Assembly: GCA_934316925.1 (NCBI GenBank)
Contig: CAKREC010000066.1
Coordinates: forward strand, 1-8,289
Direction: 5' to 3'
From: an uncultured Eubacterium sp.
Lineage (GTDB): Bacteria > Bacillota > Clostridia > Lachnospirales > Lachnospiraceae
DNA: 8,289 nt
This document shows positions 6,053-8,289 of the stretch, piece by piece. The notes below the pieces were generated by a model. That model was not told where the DNA came from, did not search any database, and saw only the letters and a program-made list of their open reading frames with translations. Every line of letters starts with the position of its first letter. The stretch's first letter is position 1. Made by a program: the position numbers and the translations under genes.

Positions 6053-6754
6053 ATGAACATAAGTGAATTCAAACGAGGATTAAAGAAAGGAATTCCGATC
6101 GCGCTCGGTTATGTGTCGGTTTCTTTTACTTTTGGAGTTAAAGCTGCCAATGGCGGACTGCCATGGTGGATTGCAGTTCTTATCTCAGCGTCAAATGTAA
6201 CGTCGGCAGGACAATTTGCCGGAACAAATTTGATCCTGGCAGGAGGGAGCTATTTGGAGATTGTGATCACGACGCTGATCATCAATGCCAGATATATGCT
6301 GATGTCGTTTTCTCTCTCTCAAAATTTAAATCAGAAAATTTCGGCGTGGAAACGCTGGATCATTGGATTTGGCATAACGGACGAGATATTTGCTGTCGCT
6401 TCTATGGAACAAAAAACGATTCAAGGGAGTTTTATGATCGGATTGATCGCGACTCCTTTTGCTGGATGGACATTGGGTACGACATTGGGGGCATTGGCGT
6501 CCGGGGTCATGCCGTCTTTTTTGTCGAGTGCGATGGAACTGGGATTATACGCAATGTTTATTGCAATCATTATTCCACCGGCAAAAAAGAGTAAACAGGT
6601 ATTGGCTGTTATTGGAATGGCGGTTGTTTTAGAATGTATTTTATATTACTGTCCGATATTTGCTGTTATTTCAGCGGGATTTCAGGTGATCATAGCGACG
6701 GTGATCGCAGCTTCACTTGGGGCAGTACTATTTCCGGTAGGAGGATCAGAATGA
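6053..6754 (+). CDS. azlC: AzlC-family branched-chain amino acid exporter, large subunit
   Basis: Integral membrane protein of 233 residues that in characterised bacteria works with AzlD to export branched-chain amino acids and analogues. It has the family N-terminus (FKRGLKKGIPIALGYVSVSFTFGV, split here by topology only), the signature SNVTSAGQFAGTNL at 47-60, INARYMLMSFSLSQ at 77-90 and the acidic TDEIFAVAS at 109-117. Hydrophobic stretches occur at about 12-29, 38-62, 66-87, 125-150, 160-176, 184-205 and 208-228. The ATG at 6053 lies 4 nt after the peptidase stop; its ribosome binding site is weak (GGAG at 6036-6039, 13 nt away), so translation is probably coupled to the upstream gene. The end overlaps azlD by 4 nt (ATGA). 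The substrate is inferred from the family and has not been verified for this protein. Confidence 0.93.
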   Translation: MNISEFKRGLKKGIPIALGYVSVSFTFGVKAANGGLPWWIAVLISASNVTSAGQFAGTNLILAGGSYLEIVITTLIINARYMLMSFSLSQNLNQKISAWKRWIIGFGITDEIFAVASMEQKTIQGSFMIGLIATPFAGWTLGTTLGALASGVMPSFLSSAMELGLYAMFIAIIIPPAKKSKQVLAVIGMAVVLECILYYCPIFAVISAGFQVIIATVIAASLGAVLFPVGGSE

Positions 6755-7047
6755 GAATATTTATCAGTATAGCGATTATGGCTTTGATCACATATTTGAT
6801 CCGGGTATTGCCGATCGCTTTATTTCACAAACAAGTTAAGAATGTTTTTTTGAGGTCCTTTTTATATTATGTTCCGTATGCGGTGCTGGCTGCACTGACA
6901 TTTCCTGCTATATTTACGGCTACGGGAAATTCGGTGACGTCGATCTGTGGCACGATAGCAGCTCTTGTTCTGGCATTTTTTGATCAGGGACTTGTTGTCG
7001 TTGCTTTGGGGGCGGTCTTGGCAGCAATTTTATCTGGATGCCTGTAG
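6751..7047 (+). CDS. azlD: AzlD-family branched-chain amino acid exporter, small subunit
   Basis: A 98-residue membrane protein, the small partner of AzlC. It shows the family pattern: a first hydrophobic helix with TYLIRVLPI (14-22), LRSFLYYVPYAVLAALTFPAIF at about 34-55 and two further hydrophobic segments at about 62-76 and 80-95. The ATG at 6751 overlaps the azlC stop codon in ATGA, and GGAGGA lies within the last azlC codons at about 6740-6745, an ideal distance. An in-frame ATG at 6634 lies far inside azlC and is rejected. The overlap fits stoichiometric production of the two subunits. Confidence 0.92.
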   Translation: MRIFISIAIMALITYLIRVLPIALFHKQVKNVFLRSFLYYVPYAVLAALTFPAIFTATGNSVTSICGTIAALVLAFFDQGLVVVALGAVLAAILSGCL

Positions 7048-7100
7048 AAAATGATCTTTTTGAAATGATTGATATGAGAAAATAAAGGGGTAGATACAAC

Positions 7101-7559
7101 ATGAATGAAAAAATGACCCGCGAGAAATATATGCAGCTGATGCATACTTTTTTCAGACTGGGAGGAAAGATGGATTTTTTTGAAGTTCCGAAAGGGGAAC
7201 TCATGCTTCTTATGCTGGTCAAAAAATGTGAAGAAGAAGGAAAAGCTGGTTCGGTCAGCCAGATCGCATCGATCTTAGATGTTTCGTCGCCTGCGGTATC
7301 GCGTATGATCCGTATGCTTGAAAAGAAAGAACTGCTGCGCAAACAGCCACTTTCGGAAGACCGCAGAAGTACGAGCCTGACACTGACGGAACAAGGACAG
7401 CAGGTTGTATCGCGGGCAGATGAAACGATGAACCGCATGAGTGAACAGCTTTTGAACCAGATCGGAAAAGAGTGGGCACTGGCGTTTGCTAATGACTGTG
7501 AAAAATTTTTAAATGCAATGGAAAATGTCATTGAAGATGAAAATAATAGAAAAAAATAG
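7101..7559 (+). CDS. MarR-family winged-helix transcriptional regulator
   Basis: A 152-residue cytoplasmic DNA-binding protein, normal for dimeric MarR regulators. Residues 32-45 form the helix leading into the DNA-binding domain; SVSQIASILDVSSPAVSRMIRMLEKKELL at about 51-79 is the helix-turn-helix, split between helix 2 (51-60) and recognition helix (62-75); SEDRRSTSLTLTEQG at 85-99 is the beta wing with the conserved D-R-R. Flanking helices, residues 4-20 and 105-145, would form the dimer. The ATG at 7101 has AAGGGG at 7085-7090, about 10 nt upstream. The gene lies 53 nt after azlD with no terminator between, so it is probably part of the same transcript and may regulate azlCD or the whole unit; this is inferred from position only. 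The effector is unknown. I see no terminator after it, so some transcripts may continue into rpsU. Confidence 0.92.
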   Translation: MNEKMTREKYMQLMHTFFRLGGKMDFFEVPKGELMLLMLVKKCEEEGKAGSVSQIASILDVSSPAVSRMIRMLEKKELLRKQPLSEDRRSTSLTLTEQGQQVVSRADETMNRMSEQLLNQIGKEWALAFANDCEKFLNAMENVIEDENNRKK

Positions 7560-7587
7560 TTGACGAATAGCGAAAATATGTTATAAT
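7560..7587 (+). promoter_or_regulatory. Sigma-A-type promoter of rpsU
   Basis: TTGACG at 7560-7565 (five of six matches) and a perfect TATAAT at 7582-7587 are separated by 16 nt. The -35 begins at the base directly after the stop codon of the MarR-type gene. Transcription should begin near 7594, giving a leader of about 70 nt before the rpsU start codon. Confidence 0.85.
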
Positions 7588-7613
7588 TATTTCCAGTGCA
7601 AAAAATACCCAAT

Positions 7614-7655
7614 CAGTTGTATTGAAGCACAATTTACAACTGGAGGGAGGTTAGG
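7614..7655 (+). promoter_or_regulatory. rpsU leader hairpin abutting a doubled Shine-Dalgarno region
   Basis: A perfect 8-bp inverted repeat CAGTTGTA (7614-7621) and TACAACTG (7635-7642) encloses 13 nt, in which TTG (7622-7624) and CAA (7630-7632) can extend the stem. The 3' arm ends on the first G of GGAGGGAGG (7642-7650). A second, weaker SD-like stretch AGGTG follows at 7653-7657, closer to the ATG at 7665. The strong site lies 14 nt from the start, longer than usual. The hairpin is seen directly; a role in translational control of S21 is inference, and no named leader family is recognised. Confidence 0.5.
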
Positions 7656-7664
7656 TGTGATACA

Positions 7665-7841
7665 ATGTCTAGTGTAACAGTTAAAGAAAACGAATCATTG
7701 GACAGCGCATTGCGTCGTTTCAAGAGAAACTGTGCAAAAGCTGGAATCCAGCAGGAGATTCGTAAGAGAGAGCATTATGAAAAACCAAGCGTAAGACGTA
7801 AGAAAAAGTCTGAAGCTGCTCGTAAAAGAAAATACAAATAA
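7665..7841 (+). CDS. rpsU: 30S ribosomal protein S21
   Basis: A 58-residue small-subunit ribosomal protein that binds near the 3' end of 16S rRNA and helps initiate translation. The product matches the family across its length: [20 protein letters not shown] at 2-21, [18 protein letters not shown] at 25-42, and a very basic tail [15 protein letters not shown]. Start is the only in-frame ATG, at 7665, giving the usual N-terminus. It has its own promoter at 7560-7587 and its own terminator at 7856-7891, so it is mainly a single-gene transcript. The Shine-Dalgarno arrangement is unusual (see the leader entry). Its closeness to yqfC matches the wider rpsU-yqfC-yqfD-phoH neighbourhood of sporulating Firmicutes. 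Confidence 0.97.
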   Translation: MSSVTVKENESLDSALRRFKRNCAKAGIQQEIRKREHYEKPSVRRKKKSEAARKRKYK

Positions 7842-7855
7842 TAAGCACATAGAAG

Positions 7856-7891
7856 AAGATCTGCTTTCATATATTGAAAGCAGGTCTTTTT
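7856..7891 (+). terminator. Rho-independent terminator of rpsU
   Basis: A 12-bp stem, GATCTGCTTTCA (7858-7869) with TGAAAGCAGGTC (7875-7886), contains a single G-U pair, has loop TATAT, and is followed by five T (7887-7891). Two A at 7856-7857 can extend the stem into the T run. It lies 14 nt beyond the rpsU stop codon. Confidence 0.92.
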
Positions 7892-7966
7892 CGTTATGGA
7901 ATTAAAATGGTAACTTTTCAGATTTTTTTCATAAGCTTATAGTAAGCTCTGTGTTCAGGAGTGCTT

Positions 7967-8227
7967 ATGGGAAAAATTTCGGAACAATTAGGAATTCCGG
8001 ATGATGTGCTGGAAGGCGCGACGATCGTCAATCATTATGGAAACTGTCTGATCGTTGAAAATTTTCGGTCACTGATCGAATTTACACCGGAACGGATCAA
8101 GATCATGGGGAAAAAACAACGGTTACTGGTACATGGAAACGGGTTGATGATAAAACGTTTTACGAAGGATGACTGCAAGATAATGGGACAGATCGAACAA
8201 GTCGAATTTGAGGAGGAGCCAATATGA
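7967..8227 (+). CDS. yqfC: Sporulation protein YqfC (YabP/YqfC family)
   Basis: An 86-residue protein matching the YabP/YqfC family of sporulation proteins: an N-terminal IPDDVLEGATIVNHYGN segment, central IVENFRSLIEFTPERIKIMGKK, then LLVHGNGLMIKRFTKDDCKIMGQIEQVEF. In Bacillus subtilis yqfC and yqfD form a mother-cell operon under sigma-E. The ATG at 7967 is preferred because AGGAG (7957-7961) lies 5 nt upstream; the in-frame GTG at 7961 overlaps that site. There is no signal peptide. The gene has its own upstream gap after the rpsU terminator, consistent with separate sporulation-phase control. The stop overlaps the next start in ATGA, as expected for coupling with yqfD. The family assignment is by pattern; molecular function is not known. 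Confidence 0.85.
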   Translation: MGKISEQLGIPDDVLEGATIVNHYGNCLIVENFRSLIEFTPERIKIMGKKQRLLVHGNGLMIKRFTKDDCKIMGQIEQVEFEEEPI

Positions 8228-8289
8228 CGAAGTCATATTTCAAGATGGCTCCGACGACCTGCCGCCGAGCGTATGCGAGGGGGCGTCAC
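8224..8289 (+). CDS. Start of a downstream frame; yqfD expected but not recognisable
   Basis: An ATG at 8224 overlaps the yqfC stop codon, with GAGGAG at 8211-8216 7 nt upstream, a good initiation site. By gene order this should be yqfD, a membrane-associated stage IV sporulation protein. The 22 codons before the window edge begin MTKSYFKMAPTTCRRA and continue arginine-rich; they do not resemble the usual YqfD N-terminus with its G-x-V-x-V-x-G and ERFLN motifs. The last 42 bases contain 31 G or C, far above the rest of the window. The frame may be a divergent gene, a disrupted yqfD, or the edge of an insertion. Only the initiation site is well supported. Confidence 0.35.
   Translation, partial: MTKSYFKMAPTTCRRAYARGRH

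Noticed and set aside
7060..7086. Possible promoter for the MarR-type gene (TTGAAA with AATAAA)
   Set aside because: The spacing is only 15 nt and the -10 match is weak; the gene can be read from the upstream operon.
6920..7612. A 230-codon open frame on the minus strand across azlD and the MarR-type gene
   Set aside because: It is antisense to two clearly recognised genes, its product is low-complexity (S, F, P rich) with no recognisable domain, and no ribosome binding site stands out. It is a coding-strand shadow.
7655..7660. A start-stop minimal ORF (GTG TGA) between the rpsU Shine-Dalgarno and ATG
   Set aside because: It can arise by chance in an SD-rich leader, and nothing shows that it is translated.

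Overview
The window is a gene-dense stretch (roughly 43% G+C by eye) from a low-to-moderate GC, endospore-forming Firmicute, most likely class Clostridia, family Lachnospiraceae. The support is the linkage of rex, acpS, a fused nnrE-nnrD, alr and mazF; a 58-residue ribosomal protein S21; a YqfC/YabP-family sporulation gene next to rpsU; strong purine-rich ribosome binding sites; and frequent TTG/GTG starts. The family-level assignment is inferred from gene order and protein style, not from a search. All recognised genes lie on the + strand.

Left block (1-4328) is one apparent operon: the 3' end of rex (redox-sensing repressor), an unrecognised coiled-coil protein, acpS (holo-ACP synthase), a bifunctional NAD(P)HX epimerase/dehydratase, alr (alanine racemase) and mazF (mRNA interferase). 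It closes with a strong Rho-independent terminator whose A and T tracts make it bidirectional. Spacing is tight (ATGA overlap between acpS and nnrE-nnrD; gaps of 14, 28, 18 and 91 nt elsewhere). Four of the five complete genes start with TTG or GTG. No mazE-like antitoxin lies between alr and mazF.

The 242-nt gap 4283-4524 is the most intriguing non-coding part. Next to the rlmH promoter it carries small perfect hairpins. Read on the minus strand, these form a candidate small RNA of about 98 nt: a TTGACA promoter, a hairpin, a C-rich single-stranded stretch complementary to Shine-Dalgarno sequences, a hairpin with the extra-stable cUUCGg loop, then the shared terminator.

Middle block (4525-7559) is rlmH (23S rRNA pseudouridine methyltransferase), an S66-family LD-carboxypeptidase/MccF-like serine peptidase, azlC and azlD (branched-chain amino acid exporter pair) and a MarR-family regulator, all with ATG starts and short gaps or overlaps. 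The MarR gene may control azlCD, but this is inferred from position only.

Right block (7560-8289) has a clear sigma-A-type promoter starting at the base after the marR-like stop codon, a structured leader, rpsU and its terminator, then yqfC. An ATGA overlap opens a further frame where yqfD would be expected. The visible 22 codons do not look like YqfD to me, and base composition jumps to about 74% G+C in the last 42 bases, so the right edge may be the border of an inserted element.
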